This document shows positions 51,530 to 61,093 of a stretch of DNA of 64,000 nucleotides, one piece after another; positions within the stretch are counted from its first letter, which is position 1, and each line of letters starts with the position of its first letter. The position numbers and the translations under genes were made by a program. The DNA comes from Micromonospora andamanensis (lineage in GTDB: Bacteria; Actinomycetota; Actinomycetes; Mycobacteriales; Micromonosporaceae), in NCBI RefSeq assembly GCF_016863495.1, contig NZ_BOOZ01000003.1, positions 248,001 to 312,000 on the forward strand, written 5' to 3'. The notes under the pieces are model-generated. The model had not been told where the DNA came from. It searched no databases and saw nothing but the letters and a program-made list of their open reading frames with translations.

Positions 51530-52710
51530 GGGTGGCCGAGGCGTGGCGGGTGGCGTGGGACGCCCTGCGCGCGAACCGGATGCGCAGCGCGCTGACCATG
51601 CTCGGGGTGGTCATCGGGGTGGCCTCGGTGGTGTTGCTGGTGGCCATCGGTACCGGCACCAAGCAGCGGGTGGAACAGCAGGTGGAGGGTCTGGGCTCCA
51701 ACCTGCTGCTGGTCGTGCCGGGGCGACTTGACGTGGGCAGTGCGCCGGCGCTCTCCCCGCTCACCCTCCAGGACGTGGACGCCGTAGGCCGGGTGGTGGG
51801 TGATCCGAACCGGGTGGCCGTGACTGTCGCCTCGGGTGCGACCGTGCGGGCCGGCAACCGGGAGGACTTCACCACCGTCCAGGGGGTGCTGGAGACGACC
51901 CCGACGGTCTTCGCCCGGGAGTTGGGGCGGGGCCGGTACCTGACCGGTTCCGACGTGGACACCGGCCGGCGCGTCGCGGTGCTCGGTGACTCGGTAGCCC
52001 GTTCCCTGTTTCCTGACCGCGAAGCGGTCGGCCAGCAGATCAACGTGGCAGGCGTCCGCTTCCGGGTGATCGGCGTCTTCGTGCCGCTCGGGCAGAGCCT
52101 CGGCGTGGACCGGGACGACGAGGTGCACATACCGGTGACGGCGGCGCAGCGGCTCTACGGCACCCAGCGGGTCGACGCCATCGCGGTGAAGGCCCCGGAC
52201 CGGGAACGGATCGACGAGCTGGGTGACCGGATCGTGGCCGAACTCAACGGCCGGCATCCGGGCACCGAGTTCAGCGCCGTCACCCAGGAGCAGATCCTCG
52301 GTGTGCTCGGCGACATCCTCGGCATCCTGACCGGCGTCCTGGCCGCCATCGCCGGCATCTCGCTGCTGGTCGGTGGGGTCGGCGTCTCCAACATCATGCT
52401 GGTCTCGGTCCGGGAGCGGACCCGGGAGATCGGGCTGCGCAAGGCGGTGGGTGCCCGTCCCCGGGACATCGGCGTGCAGTTTCTGCTGGAGGCGGTGCTG
52501 CTGACCTCCGTCGGTGGGCTGACCGGGATGGCCCTCGGCGTGGGTGGCGCACTGCTGGTGGCTGCCTTGTCGCCCATCCCGGCGGCGGTGACCTGGTGGT
52601 CGCTGGCACTGGCGTTCGGCGTCTCGGCGGCCGTCGGCATCATCTTCGGGGTGGTACCCGCCCAACGGGCCGGTCGACTCGATCCGGTGGTGGCCCTGCG
52701 CGCCGAGTGA
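51526..52710 (+). CDS. MacB-type ABC permease
   Basis: A 394-residue FtsX/MacB permease: N-terminal helix (about 18-42, SALTMLGVVIGVASVVLLVA), a MacB_PCD extracytoplasmic domain (45-230), then three helices in the FtsX domain with VGVSNIMLVSVRERTREIGL and RKAVGARPRDIG. With the adaptor and ATPase it forms a tripartite-like exporter; in Gram-positives such complexes export antimicrobials or lipoproteins. GTG 51526 overlaps the ATPase stop; GTG 51532 is an alternative. Confidence 0.9.
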
Positions 52711-52936
52711 TCTCCCCGATACCCGCGGCCGAGGTTGATCGTTGCCGAAATTCCGGGTACGGCACCCGACCAGGGGTTTTTCATCGTCTGCCCGGGGTCG
52801 AGCCATGATCAGTTGCAGGAAGGGATCGCGCCGGTCACAGCCGCCCCGCTACCGTACTGGTAACACGCGCGTCGCCGGCCGCGCGGGAGGACCCGTGTGG
52901 CGGCACGCGCCGGGCATGGGATGGGTCGGGTGAGCC

Positions 52937-53146
52937 ATGGCCGGGTCGCAGTCCGACGGTCGGCTGTCGGAGGTCAAGTTCCTGACCGTCGCCGAGGTGG
53001 CGACGGTCATGCGGGTGTCGAAGATGACTGTCTACCGCCTGGTGCACAGCGGTGAGCTGACCGCCGTACGGGTGGGCAGGTCGTTCCGGGTTCCCGAGCA
53101 CGCGGTGCACGAGTACCTGCGCGGCGCCTTCCAGGAGACCGCCTGA
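52937..53146 (+). CDS. Excisionase-type HTH protein (Rv0500A-like)
   Basis: A 69-residue MerR/excisionase-type HTH protein: FLTVAEVATVMRVSKMTVYR, LVHSGELTAVRVGRSFRVPE. Despite the excisionase label it is a chromosomal gene that in mycobacteria (Rv0500A) lies just before the bS22, epimerase and acyltransferase genes, as here. It probably binds DNA as a developmental or housekeeping regulator related to BldC-type proteins. No phage or integrase genes are nearby. Confidence 0.8.
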   Translation: MAGSQSDGRLSEVKFLTVAEVATVMRVSKMTVYRLVHSGELTAVRVGRSFRVPEHAVHEYLRGAFQETA

Positions 53147-53202
53147 CCTGGTGCGGGCCGGGTCACGCGGGCCCGGTGGAACGGGCATCGAGCGGGGGCG
53201 CG

Positions 53203-53232
53203 TTGGTCCTGCTGACGCGGTCCCGCTACGCT
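53203..53232 (+). promoter_or_regulatory. Probable promoter of the bS22 gene
   Basis: TTGGTC (53203-53208) and TACGCT (53227-53232) are separated by 18 bp. Transcription would start near 53239, leaving a leader of about 130 nt before the bS22 ATG. Confidence 0.5.
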
Positions 53233-53367
53233 GGACTCTGATCGTGACCGCTGGTGCGCTCCGCCGCCCACCCCGCCGGTCCGGTCCCTGTCCGCAAGCG
53301 GTCGTCGACGCCACGGGTTCGTGGTGTCCTCCCGGTCGCGCCGCACGTTGCATCGAAAGGCTGTCGT

Positions 53368-53469
53368 ATGGGCTCGGTGGTCAAGAAGCGCCGCAAGCGC
53401 ATGGCTAAGAAGAAGCACCGCAAGCTGCTGCGCAAGACCCGCGTCCAGCGTCGCCGTCTCGGCAAGTGA
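53368..53469 (+). CDS. Ribosomal protein bS22
   Basis: A 33-residue, extremely basic peptide: [20 protein letters not shown] followed by [13 protein letters not shown]. It matches, from memory almost residue for residue, the small actinobacterial 30S protein bS22 (Rv0500B region; AURKAIP1/Cox24-like) that sits near the decoding centre. GAAAGG lies eight bases before the ATG. Because of its length it is easily missed in annotation. Flanked by the HTH gene and the epimerase gene, as in mycobacteria. Confidence 0.85.
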   Translation: MGSVVKKRRKRMAKKKHRKLLRKTRVQRRRLGK

Positions 53470-53586
53470 CCGACGCCGGGCCTGGTCCCGGCGTCCGTCC
53501 CTCGCCAACTGTCGACCCTCGGAGGCTCAGGTGATCAGGCCGCGGCTACCCCGGCTCGATCCCAGCTGCCGGGGTAGGTGCGAGAC

Positions 53587-54660
53587 ATGACCCCCGGTGG
53601 CTCCCAGAGCCCTCCGGGGGTCGTCGTCGTGACCGGAGTCAGTCGTTATCTCGGCGCGCACGTCGCCGCCCGGCTCGCCGCCGACCCGCGGATCGACAGG
53701 GTCATCGGCATCGACCTGCCGGAGGCGGGACCCGAGGTCGACGCGCTGCTCGACCGGGTCGAACGGATCCGGGTCGACGCCGGCTCGGTGGGGGGTCTCC
53801 TCGCCGACCTCGACGTGGACACCGTGGTACATCTGGCCCTGGTCAGCTCCCCGGATCCGCAACAGGGTGGCCGGGCGGCGATGAAGGAACAGAACGTCAT
53901 CGGCACCATGCAGCTGCTCGCCGCGTGTCAGCGGGCACCACGGCTGCGCAAGATCGTGGTCCGTTCCTCCACCGCTGCGTACGGTGCGTCGTTCCGCGAT
54001 CCGGCTGTCTTCACCGAGGAGACCGAGCCGCGCGAGGTGCCGCGCGGCGGCTTCGGCCGCGACATCCTCGACATCGAGGGGTACGTCCGCGGTTTCCGTC
54101 GTCGGCGCGGTGACGTCACCGCCACCGTGCTGCGCTTCGCACCGTTCATCGGCTCGACCGCGGACACCACTCTCACCCGCTACTTCGCGCAGCCGGTGGT
54201 GCCCACCATCCTCGGTCGGGACGCCCGCCTGCAGTTCCTGCACTTCGAGGACGCGCTGGAGGTGCTGCACCGGTCGGTGGTAGAGGACCATCCCGGCACC
54301 TTCAACGTCGCCGGGCCCGGAGTGCTCGCGCTGTCGCAGGCGATCCGCCGCGCCGGACGGGTCGCCGTACCGGTGCTGGAGCCGGGTCTGTCCGGTGCCG
54401 TCGCGCTCGCCCGGGTGATGGGCTTCGGTCGTTACGGCCTGGACCAGGTCGACCTCTTCGTGCACGGCCGGGTGGTGGACATCTCGCGGCTGGAGCGGGA
54501 GTACGCCTTTTCGCCCCGCTCCACCGCCGCCGCCTTCGACGACTTCATCCGGGCGCACCACGGGCGTGCCGTGGTGACCCGGGAACAGTTGGCCGCCGCC
54601 GAGCAGGTGGTGCTGGAGCACATCAGGCAGGTCCGCGCCGCCGTCCGGGAGCGGTCGTGA
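53587..54660 (+). CDS. NAD-dependent epimerase/dehydratase (GalE2-like)
   Basis: A 357-residue extended SDR: GVVVVTGVSRYLGAHVAARL is the NAD-binding loop, here with GxxxYLG in place of GxxGxxG. The family's usual YxxxK is not obvious (a DIEGYVRGF segment is at that place), so catalytic activity is uncertain. It corresponds to Rv0501 by position. Its stop overlaps the acyltransferase start (GTGA), so the two proteins are co-produced, perhaps in envelope lipid metabolism. Confidence 0.75.
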   Translation: MTPGGSQSPPGVVVVTGVSRYLGAHVAARLAADPRIDRVIGIDLPEAGPEVDALLDRVERIRVDAGSVGGLLADLDVDTVVHLALVSSPDPQQGGRAAMKEQNVIGTMQLLAACQRAPRLRKIVVRSSTAAYGASFRDPAVFTEETEPREVPRGGFGRDILDIEGYVRGFRRRRGDVTATVLRFAPFIGSTADTTLTRYFAQPVVPTILGRDARLQFLHFEDALEVLHRSVVEDHPGTFNVAGPGVLALSQAIRRAGRVAVPVLEPGLSGAVALARVMGFGRYGLDQVDLFVHGRVVDISRLEREYAFSPRSTAAAFDDFIRAHHGRAVVTREQLAAAEQVVLEHIRQVRAAVRERS

Positions 54661-55628
54661 CCGGGCCCGAGGAACAGCGTGACGAGGCGCGTCTCGACGA
54701 CAGGTACGCACTGCCGACGCCGGTGACGCCCGACGCGGACCCGGCCCGGCGCAACGGGCACCGCCCGGCCGCACCGGAGCAGGTGGGCGACGTCTGGGAC
54801 CGCCGGGTCGCCACCGGCCTGGCCTTCCTACGGCGACGGCTGGCCGGCGACTACGAGGTGGACGAGTTCGGCTTCGACCCGGAACTGACCGAGGCGGTCT
54901 TCCATCCGCTGCTGCGCCGGCTCTACCGCGACTGGTTCCGCACCGAGGTCACCGGGTTGGCGCACGTACCCGCTGACGGGCCGGGACTCGTGGTCGGCAA
55001 CCACTCCGGCACCGTCGCCCTCGACGCGCTGATCCTCTCCACCGCGCTGCACCACGAGCACCCCGACCATCGCTACCTGCGGCTGCTCGGCGCGGACCTG
55101 GTGTTCCGGATGCCTGTGGTCTCCGAGATCGCCCGCAAGACCGGCGGCACGATGGCCTGCAACCCGGACGCCGAGCGGCTGATGCGCAACGGCGAGCTGG
55201 TGGGTGTCTTCCCGGAGGGCTTCAAGGGCATCGGCAAGTTGTACGCGGACCGCTACAAGCTGCAACGGTTCGGGCGGGGCGGTTTCGTCTCGGCGGCGCT
55301 ACGCACCGGTACCCCGATCATTCCGGTGGCGATCGTCGGCGGCGAGGAGATCTATCCGATGCTCGCCGACATCAAGCCACTGGCCCGGCTGCTCAAGCTG
55401 CCGTATTTCCCGGTGACACCGACGTTCCCCTGGCTCGGGCCGCTGGGCATGGTGCCGTTGCCGAGCAAGTGGCTCATCGAGTTCTGCCCGCCGATCCCGA
55501 CCGAGCACCTGATGGATTCGGCGGACGACCCGCTTGTCGTGTTCAACCTCGCCGACCAGGTACGGGAGACTATCCAGCAGACCCTGCACCAGTTGCTGGA
55601 GCGTCGGCCTGACCCGTTCGGCCCTTAG
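54657..55628 (+). CDS. PlsC-type acyltransferase (Rv0502-like)
   Basis: A 323-residue glycerolipid acyltransferase: NHSGTVALD is the HX4D catalytic motif, FPEGFKGIGK the substrate-binding FPEG motif, and GTPIIPVAIVGGEE follows as in PlsC/phospholipid acyltransferases. The first 70 residues are a variable, charged extension. It corresponds to Rv0502. Substrate may be lysophosphatidate or an unusual lipid. The last 59 bases overlap the 3' end of the convergent minus-strand gene. Confidence 0.8.
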   Translation: MTGPEEQRDEARLDDRYALPTPVTPDADPARRNGHRPAAPEQVGDVWDRRVATGLAFLRRRLAGDYEVDEFGFDPELTEAVFHPLLRRLYRDWFRTEVTGLAHVPADGPGLVVGNHSGTVALDALILSTALHHEHPDHRYLRLLGADLVFRMPVVSEIARKTGGTMACNPDAERLMRNGELVGVFPEGFKGIGKLYADRYKLQRFGRGGFVSAALRTGTPIIPVAIVGGEEIYPMLADIKPLARLLKLPYFPVTPTFPWLGPLGMVPLPSKWLIEFCPPIPTEHLMDSADDPLVVFNLADQVRETIQQTLHQLLERRPDPFGP

Positions 55629-56295
55629 ATCTCAGGTGCACCGAGAAGCTGCCCCGCACGGCCGTCACCGTCGCGTCGAACCGGGCGAGTGGTAGTTGGT
55701 CATAGACGTCAGCGGAGTAGTCCTGCTCGGCAAGCCAGGTAAGCAGCGCGGCCGGCTCGTCCGCCCGTAGGGCGGGGGCGAGACACGCGTCGATCACGGC
55801 CTCGAGGAACCGCTTGTCGATGTCGACCTTCTTCTCAAGGACCATGCAGAACAGGGTGGCGACCGACTCGCCCTCGCCGATGGGGCTCTTGAGCACGCCG
55901 AACCGGGTGCGAAGGCCGGTTCCCGGCATTGCCGCGGTGGTGTCGTAGCCGCGGGCGAATGCCTTCGGCGGGGTGTCCCAGCGCTTGCGCCAGTTGGCTG
56001 CCACGGATTCCACAGTGGTGCCCGGGATGGGCGGCAGCGGGGCGGCGGACGGTGCGTCGCTCGCCTCGCCACTGGGTGCCGGCTCCGGCTCCGACTCCGG
56101 TCCTGGCGGCGTGTCGCCCTGTGGGGTGCCGGATGTGGGCCCCGCCGGCCCGGCGGTGCCGGCCGGTTCGCGCTCGCCGTGCCACCATGCTCCGCCGAGG
56201 CCGACTGCCACCACGATCAGCCCCGCCAGCAGGATCTTTCCGCGCCGTCCAAACCTCGGTGACGGGCGTGCGTCAGCTCCGACCTGGTCCGTCAT
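55570..56295 (-). CDS. Membrane-anchored extracytoplasmic protein, unknown function
   Basis: A 241-residue protein: basic cytoplasmic head (1-19), membrane helix (20-42, KILLAGLIVVAVGLGGAWW), Pro/Gly/Glu-rich linker (43-95), then a folded domain from about 100 (VESVAANWRKRWDTPPKAF to FDATVTAVRGSFSVHL). I do not recognise the domain. The ATG has GGGGGA five bases upstream. The C-terminal 20 residues are encoded by the antisense of the acyltransferase gene, so the stop position is certain only if the frame is intact to the end. Confidence 0.6.
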   Translation of the reverse strand: MTDQVGADARPSPRFGRRGKILLAGLIVVAVGLGGAWWHGEREPAGTAGPAGPTSGTPQGDTPPGPESEPEPAPSGEASDAPSAAPLPPIPGTTVESVAANWRKRWDTPPKAFARGYDTTAAMPGTGLRTRFGVLKSPIGEGESVATLFCMVLEKKVDIDKRFLEAVIDACLAPALRADEPAALLTWLAEQDYSADVYDQLPLARFDATVTAVRGSFSVHLRSKGRTGQADAPATGAGSAG

Positions 56296-56446
56296 GCGTG
56301 TCCCCCGTCGTCGTGCACCGTGGCCACAGAGGACCCCTTCGGCCGGGCCAAGCTAGCACCGGGTCGGAGCACGGTCAACGTTGTGTAACAAAACGAAAGC
56401 TGTAAGACTTTCGATGTCTTGTAGGCGGTCACCGCACGGGGGAAAC

Positions 56447-56932
56447 ATGAGAGACGTCCGCGCGCAATTATCCTATTTGTCGATCTTTGTCCTAGGGTTG
56501 ATGTTCCTGCTACCGGCCGCTCCAGCGGCGGCCGCGCCCGGCTGTGTCGGAGCCGGCTGCCGCGGCAAGATGGCGGCGGCGCAGGGCTGCCGGGATGGCG
56601 CCTTCGCCATCAACGGCTTCACTCTCGTCGATCCGGACGTGACCCAGCCGCCACGTGGCGACCTGTGGTACAGCCCGGCCTGCAAGGCCATGTGGGGTGA
56701 GCTGAACGCTCCCGAACTCTTCGGGTTCCTCTACGCGCAGCTCTGGACCCAGAGCGAGTACGGCGGCGTCAACGACCTGGCGGACTACTTCCAGATGGGC
56801 AGCGCCGGAAACTACACCACGCCGATGGTCGACTGGCAGCAGTCGGTCAAGTTCTGCGGCAGCCACAAGGGAACCGATCCGGACATGGACCTTCCCTCCG
56901 GCGGCTTCAACGCGTGCACGCTGTGGCGCTGA
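56447..56932 (+). CDS. Secreted DUF2690 protein
   Basis: A 161-residue secreted protein. Residues 1-30 form a signal peptide (LSIFVLGLMFLLPAAPAAAA) with cleavage near AAA-APG. The mature part starts with GCVGAGCRGKMAAAQGC, and LWYSPACKAMWGEL follows, which is the DUF2690 pattern; six cysteines could form disulfides. DUF2690 proteins are common secreted proteins of actinomycetes without known function. GGGGGAA lies five bases before the ATG. The large transglycosylase-like gene begins 52 bases downstream. Confidence 0.75.
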   Translation: MRDVRAQLSYLSIFVLGLMFLLPAAPAAAAPGCVGAGCRGKMAAAQGCRDGAFAINGFTLVDPDVTQPPRGDLWYSPACKAMWGELNAPELFGFLYAQLWTQSEYGGVNDLADYFQMGSAGNYTTPMVDWQQSVKFCGSHKGTDPDMDLPSGGFNACTLWR

Positions 56933-56984
56933 GCCGCGTCGGCAGCAAGCAAGTGATCATCCACAGTGCAATGACGGGGGAGTC

Positions 56985-59933
56985 ATGCGTTCACTGAAGA
57001 GGCCACTGCGGCGCCTGATCGCCGCCACGACCGCAATAGTCGTGATACCTGCCGCAGGTCTGCAGGTGTCGAGTCCGGTCGGTGCGGCCGAGCCGGAGCG
57101 CCAAGCCGGGCAGGCTGCCTTCACCGCACCTGACGAGGCACTGGGCAAGGCGTGGCGGAAGTCCGCAGACGTGCTGGTGACCGGGGCCGGTGACACCGAC
57201 GGATACCACCTCTACGTGGCCCGGGAGTCCGAAGCCTTCGGGTGGTCCACCCTGGCCACCCTGACATCCAGCTCGCTCGCCGTGGGTCCGTGGACCGGTG
57301 CCGTCTGCGTCACCGGGTCCGGTAGGTACGCCGTCGCGGTCTTCGCGCCCAAGAAGGCCGCCAACAAGCCGGAACTGTCCCGCGCCGGCGCCCTTGCGGC
57401 GGTGGTGGAGATCGCCACCGGAAAGGCCACCCACGTGGCCACCGGCGTCGAGTTGGCCTACTTCAACCCGGCCTGCGGCCCGGGCGACCGGGCCCTGCTC
57501 ACTCGATCAGTGGGTGACGACTTCGCGCTCACCACCGAACTGCTCACCGTCGACGCCGCCGAGGCCCGGGTGACCAGGACCCGTCGCGTCGACGGTCAGC
57601 TCACCACGCCCGCACCGGCGCCGGACGGCGACTACGGCATCCTCGGCGGTCAACTGGTACGCGTCGACGCCACCGGTAAGACCACCCCACTGGCCCGGCC
57701 GCAGGGCCAACCGTTCGCCGTGCAGGCCACCGCCGGCAGCGGCATCGACCTGGTGAGCGTGGACGGTGAGCAGGCGGTCGCCCAGCGGTTCCGGGACGGC
57801 AGGCTGACCGTCACGGCGACCGGCCCCCGCGACCGGCTCCAGCTCTTCGGGCAGCGGGGCGGCCGAAACGCCCTGGTCGGGCAGGTGAGCATGCAGGGCA
57901 GCAGGCCGGAGCTGAGCGTCCTCCCGGCGGTCAGCCAGGTGCGCGCGCTCTCCGCCGAGGGTCACCTCGTCGCCGAGGAGGTGGTCACCCAGCAGAGCAT
58001 GCGCGCGGTAGGCCAGCCGCTGCGGCCCGCGGACCCGGCCGACGCCGGCGACGTACGGGTGGCGGTGCGGGCCACGGTCAGCGGCAAGGGTGCCGTCCAC
58101 ACGCTGGACACCACCCTGGCGCCGACGCTCGACGTCGAACTGGGCGCCGACACCAACCAGCAGCGTGCGGCCGTGGCCGACATCGGCAGCCCGACGTGCG
58201 CGATCCCGCGCAACGACCCTCGGGTGCAGCCCCTGCAACCCAGCCCGGACATGGTCGAGTGGGCTGTCAACCAGGCGGTACACGGACGGCTCAACGTCAC
58301 CCGACCGGCGAACTACCTGAAGGCGGGCCTGCCCGCGTACCAACCCCAGGGTCTGTTCCCGTTGCGCCAGCTCGTCGGCGGCGGTCGGGTGCCGGCTCAG
58401 ATCATGCTCGCCGTCCTGGCCCAGGAGACGAACCTGTCCCAGGCGTCGTGGCGGGTCGTACCCGGCGACACCGGCAACCCGTTGATCGCCAGCTACTACG
58501 GCAACCATGACAATCTCGACGTCATCGACTACAGCAAGACCGACTGCGGGTACGGCATCGGTCAGGTCACCGACGGGATGCGGGTGGACAGCAACGTGTT
58601 CACCGATACGCAGCGCCGGGCGATCGCCGTTGACTACGCGGCGAACCTCGCCGCCGGGCTCAACATCCTGATCGAAAAGTGGAACCAGATGAACACCGAG
58701 CTCAACGCGCACAAGAGCTACATGAACAACAACGATCCCACCTGGGTGGAGAACTGGTTCCTCGCCGTCTGGGCGTACAACAGCGGCTACTACCCGTACG
58801 ACCGTCGCAACACGGATCTGCAGAATGGCCGGTTCGGGATCGGGTGGTTCAACAACCCGGCAAACCCGAGGTACCCGGCCAACCGGGCGCCGTTCCTCCG
58901 CGCGACCATGGCCGACGCCGAGCGGCCCAACGAATGGGCGTACCCAGAGCGGATCATGGGCTGGGTGGAGACGCCGCAGATGAAGGGCTTCCCGATCATG
59001 ACTGAGGCGTACTCCCACCCGGAGTACGGCGCCAACTCGCCCATCTACCCGGACCGATTCACCAAGGTGCTGTCCATCCCGGACCGGTACGCGTTCTGTT
59101 CCGAGGTCAACAGCTGCTCGCCGGCCACCAACGGTTGCCCGGCGGACTCCGAAGCCTGTTGGTGGCACGGCCATGCGACTTCGGGCAACTGCCTGATGGA
59201 GGAGTGCGCCCGGGAGAAGCTCAGCTACGGGTCCGGCGCCGCCGAACCAGGTGTGAAGCGCATCTACCCACGCAACTGCGAGACGTTCACCGGTGACAAG
59301 AACGGCAACCGCAACACCAACAAGCGGATGTCATTGGTCTACTCGCTCAACGACACCGGGCAGTACAACCTCGGGTGCGACATCGGCGCCACCGACGGCA
59401 AGTTCACCATCCGCCGTGGTTCACCGGCCGGCGGTGGCACCGCACCGTACGCCGAAGTCGACCTGCACCAGATCGGCGCGGGCTACAAGGGCCACATCTG
59501 GTTCACGTACGTCAACAGCAGCAACCCGAAGCGCCGCATCGTCGGTTCGTGGACGCCGAACCTGGATCTGGTACCCGGTGAACGCGCCCGCTATGACATC
59601 GTCGCCCACGTGCCCAGCCACGGCGCGGACTACCACAACGCCGAGTACCTGATCACCACGGGCACGATCGGCCAACAGCGAACCTGTGCGCTCAACCTCG
59701 CCGAGGAAGCCGGCTGGGCGCTACCCGGCGGCATCCCCAACCCGAACCCCGCGAACCTCGGCGAAGACAAGTGGGTCTACCTGGGCTCGTACGAGTTGGG
59801 TCGGGGAGCGCAGGTGCAACTGAACAATGTCGGGACGATGCACACCCAGAACTTCGACGCGGTAGCGTTCGACACCATCGCGTTCGTGCCGATCGGCAGC
59901 AACCCCGGTCACTCCTGCGGCGACGACTACTGA
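56985..59933 (+). CDS. Large secreted lytic-transglycosylase-like protein with golvesin-type C-terminus
   Basis: A 982-residue exported protein. Signal peptide about 1-34; residues 45-360 are beta-rich repeats possibly forming a propeller; residues about 430-640 look like an SLT-type lysozyme domain, with Glu481 in LAQETNLSQASW, YGIGQ at 523-527 and VWAYNSGYYP. Residues 690-740 are Cys-rich; residues 780-975 resemble the golvesin/Xly-type carbohydrate-binding end (HNAEYLITTG). It probably cleaves or binds peptidoglycan outside the cell. GGGGGAG precedes the ATG. A hairpin terminator follows. Confidence 0.65.
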   Translation: MRSLKRPLRRLIAATTAIVVIPAAGLQVSSPVGAAEPERQAGQAAFTAPDEALGKAWRKSADVLVTGAGDTDGYHLYVARESEAFGWSTLATLTSSSLAVGPWTGAVCVTGSGRYAVAVFAPKKAANKPELSRAGALAAVVEIATGKATHVATGVELAYFNPACGPGDRALLTRSVGDDFALTTELLTVDAAEARVTRTRRVDGQLTTPAPAPDGDYGILGGQLVRVDATGKTTPLARPQGQPFAVQATAGSGIDLVSVDGEQAVAQRFRDGRLTVTATGPRDRLQLFGQRGGRNALVGQVSMQGSRPELSVLPAVSQVRALSAEGHLVAEEVVTQQSMRAVGQPLRPADPADAGDVRVAVRATVSGKGAVHTLDTTLAPTLDVELGADTNQQRAAVADIGSPTCAIPRNDPRVQPLQPSPDMVEWAVNQAVHGRLNVTRPANYLKAGLPAYQPQGLFPLRQLVGGGRVPAQIMLAVLAQETNLSQASWRVVPGDTGNPLIASYYGNHDNLDVIDYSKTDCGYGIGQVTDGMRVDSNVFTDTQRRAIAVDYAANLAAGLNILIEKWNQMNTELNAHKSYMNNNDPTWVENWFLAVWAYNSGYYPYDRRNTDLQNGRFGIGWFNNPANPRYPANRAPFLRATMADAERPNEWAYPERIMGWVETPQMKGFPIMTEAYSHPEYGANSPIYPDRFTKVLSIPDRYAFCSEVNSCSPATNGCPADSEACWWHGHATSGNCLMEECAREKLSYGSGAAEPGVKRIYPRNCETFTGDKNGNRNTNKRMSLVYSLNDTGQYNLGCDIGATDGKFTIRRGSPAGGGTAPYAEVDLHQIGAGYKGHIWFTYVNSSNPKRRIVGSWTPNLDLVPGERARYDIVAHVPSHGADYHNAEYLITTGTIGQQRTCALNLAEEAGWALPGGIPNPNPANLGEDKWVYLGSYELGRGAQVQLNNVGTMHTQNFDAVAFDTIAFVPIGSNPGHSCGDDY

Positions 59934-59962
59934 CGACAGCCGGAGGTACCACTCCGCCGTCC

Positions 59963-59999
59963 TCCCGCCTCGGGCGCCAGCCTGGTGTCCGAGGCGGGA
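59963..59999. terminator. Hairpin between convergent genes
   Basis: TCCCGCCTCGG (59963-59973) and CCGAGGCGGGA (59989-59999) form a perfect 11-bp stem with a 15-nt loop, 30 bases after the large secreted-protein gene and before the end of the minus-strand rsbN-like gene. Confidence 0.75.
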
Positions 60000-60076
60000 C
60001 CGGTCGGTGGGGGTGAAGTCGCGCGGCGATCAGCCGTATCGACCCGATGCCCGGCGGGGCCGGAGCACCTGACCGG

Positions 60077-60937
60077 TCAGGCGCAGGCAGCGGGGATAGG
60101 ACCGAGCGTGTCGCTTGTGGCGGTGAGTTCCTGGCCGCAGGCGATGGCAGCGCGCATGGCGTTGGCCCGCTCGGCGACTGTCTCCAGCAGTGCCAGGGAC
60201 TCAGTGGTGCGTACCCGGTCGGCCCGGGAGCCCCGGCCCTCCAACGCGTTCAGGGACCGCCGCTGGTCGGTGAGGAACGCGTCGACAGCAGCCAGCGCCG
60301 CGGCATCCGAGCGCTGCGCGGCAGCACCGGAGAGCAGGCGTACGCCCTGTCGGGTGTCCGCGTCCATGTCGTCGAGCACGGCGCTGTATCCGCTCTGGCT
60401 GCCCCGCAACGTGGATGCCTCGGCCAGCCGGGTGCGGGCGAAGTCGAGGAAGAGTTGCCCCCGACTGATGTCGGAGCTGGTGAGCGCGAGCTGGGCCCGT
60501 TCGGTGCCGCGCTTCATCCCGTACAACGCGTCACCGGGCACCGCGTCCTCGCTGGCCGCCGAGATGCCGGAGACGGCGACGGCACCGGCGGCGATACCGA
60601 TCAGGATCGCGCCGCGGGCGCGGGCCCGGCGGGCGGTGACCGCAGGTAGCAACGACCCACGACTGGCCGATGCCTTCTCCGCCGGCCGGGCGGGAGCCGG
60701 CGCGCCGACGCCCTCGCGGGCCGCGGTGGCCAGCAACATCGCCCGCAGGCCGGTGCGGAACTCCGGATCGACCTCGGCGGCCGGCGGGTTTGCCCCGAGT
60801 CGTCGGCCGAGCGTGACGAGAGGCACGAGCCCCTCGTCGTCCCTGGAACGCACGTGATGCCGTCGGCCGCCGTTGGCTTCGTCGAGAAGCTGCGCGAAGC
60901 GCTCGGCGCGCCGACGGGAGAAGAGGGCGTTGTCCAC
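60077..60937 (-). CDS. rsbN: DUF5667 anti-sigma factor, RsbN-like
   Basis: A 286-residue bitopic protein: N-terminal cytoplasmic anti-sigma region (MDNALFSRRRAERFAQLLDE onward to about 105), one membrane helix (about 108-128, GAILIGIAAGAVAVSGIS), then an extracytoplasmic helical DUF5667 domain (ALYGMKRGTERAQLAL onward). Position directly downstream of a BldN-type sigma gene matches Streptomyces rsbN, the membrane anti-sigma of BldN. GGAGG lies seven bases before the GTG start. A BldN-like promoter is visible upstream. Confidence 0.75.
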   Translation of the reverse strand: MDNALFSRRRAERFAQLLDEANGGRRHHVRSRDDEGLVPLVTLGRRLGANPPAAEVDPEFRTGLRAMLLATAAREGVGAPAPARPAEKASASRGSLLPAVTARRARARGAILIGIAAGAVAVSGISAASEDAVPGDALYGMKRGTERAQLALTSSDISRGQLFLDFARTRLAEASTLRGSQSGYSAVLDDMDADTRQGVRLLSGAAAQRSDAAALAAVDAFLTDQRRSLNALEGRGSRADRVRTTESLALLETVAERANAMRAAIACGQELTATSDTLGPIPAACA

Positions 60938-61093
60938 CGTGGCACCTCCTCTCGCTGGTCACGGCCGGTCGGCCGCGTTCACCGCCAGCGATCGATGACC
61001 TCGTGACACCACGGCAGCTGGCCGTCGGCGGCACCGTCGCAGGTCACCCGGTGGACCCCGAGGGTGCCCGGCCTGTCATCGGTCGCACCCGGA

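Noticed and set aside
52937..53146. Excisionase-like gene as evidence of an integrated element
   Set aside because: The small HTH protein is the conserved Rv0500A-like chromosomal regulator with the same neighbours in mycobacteria, and no integrase or att site is nearby.
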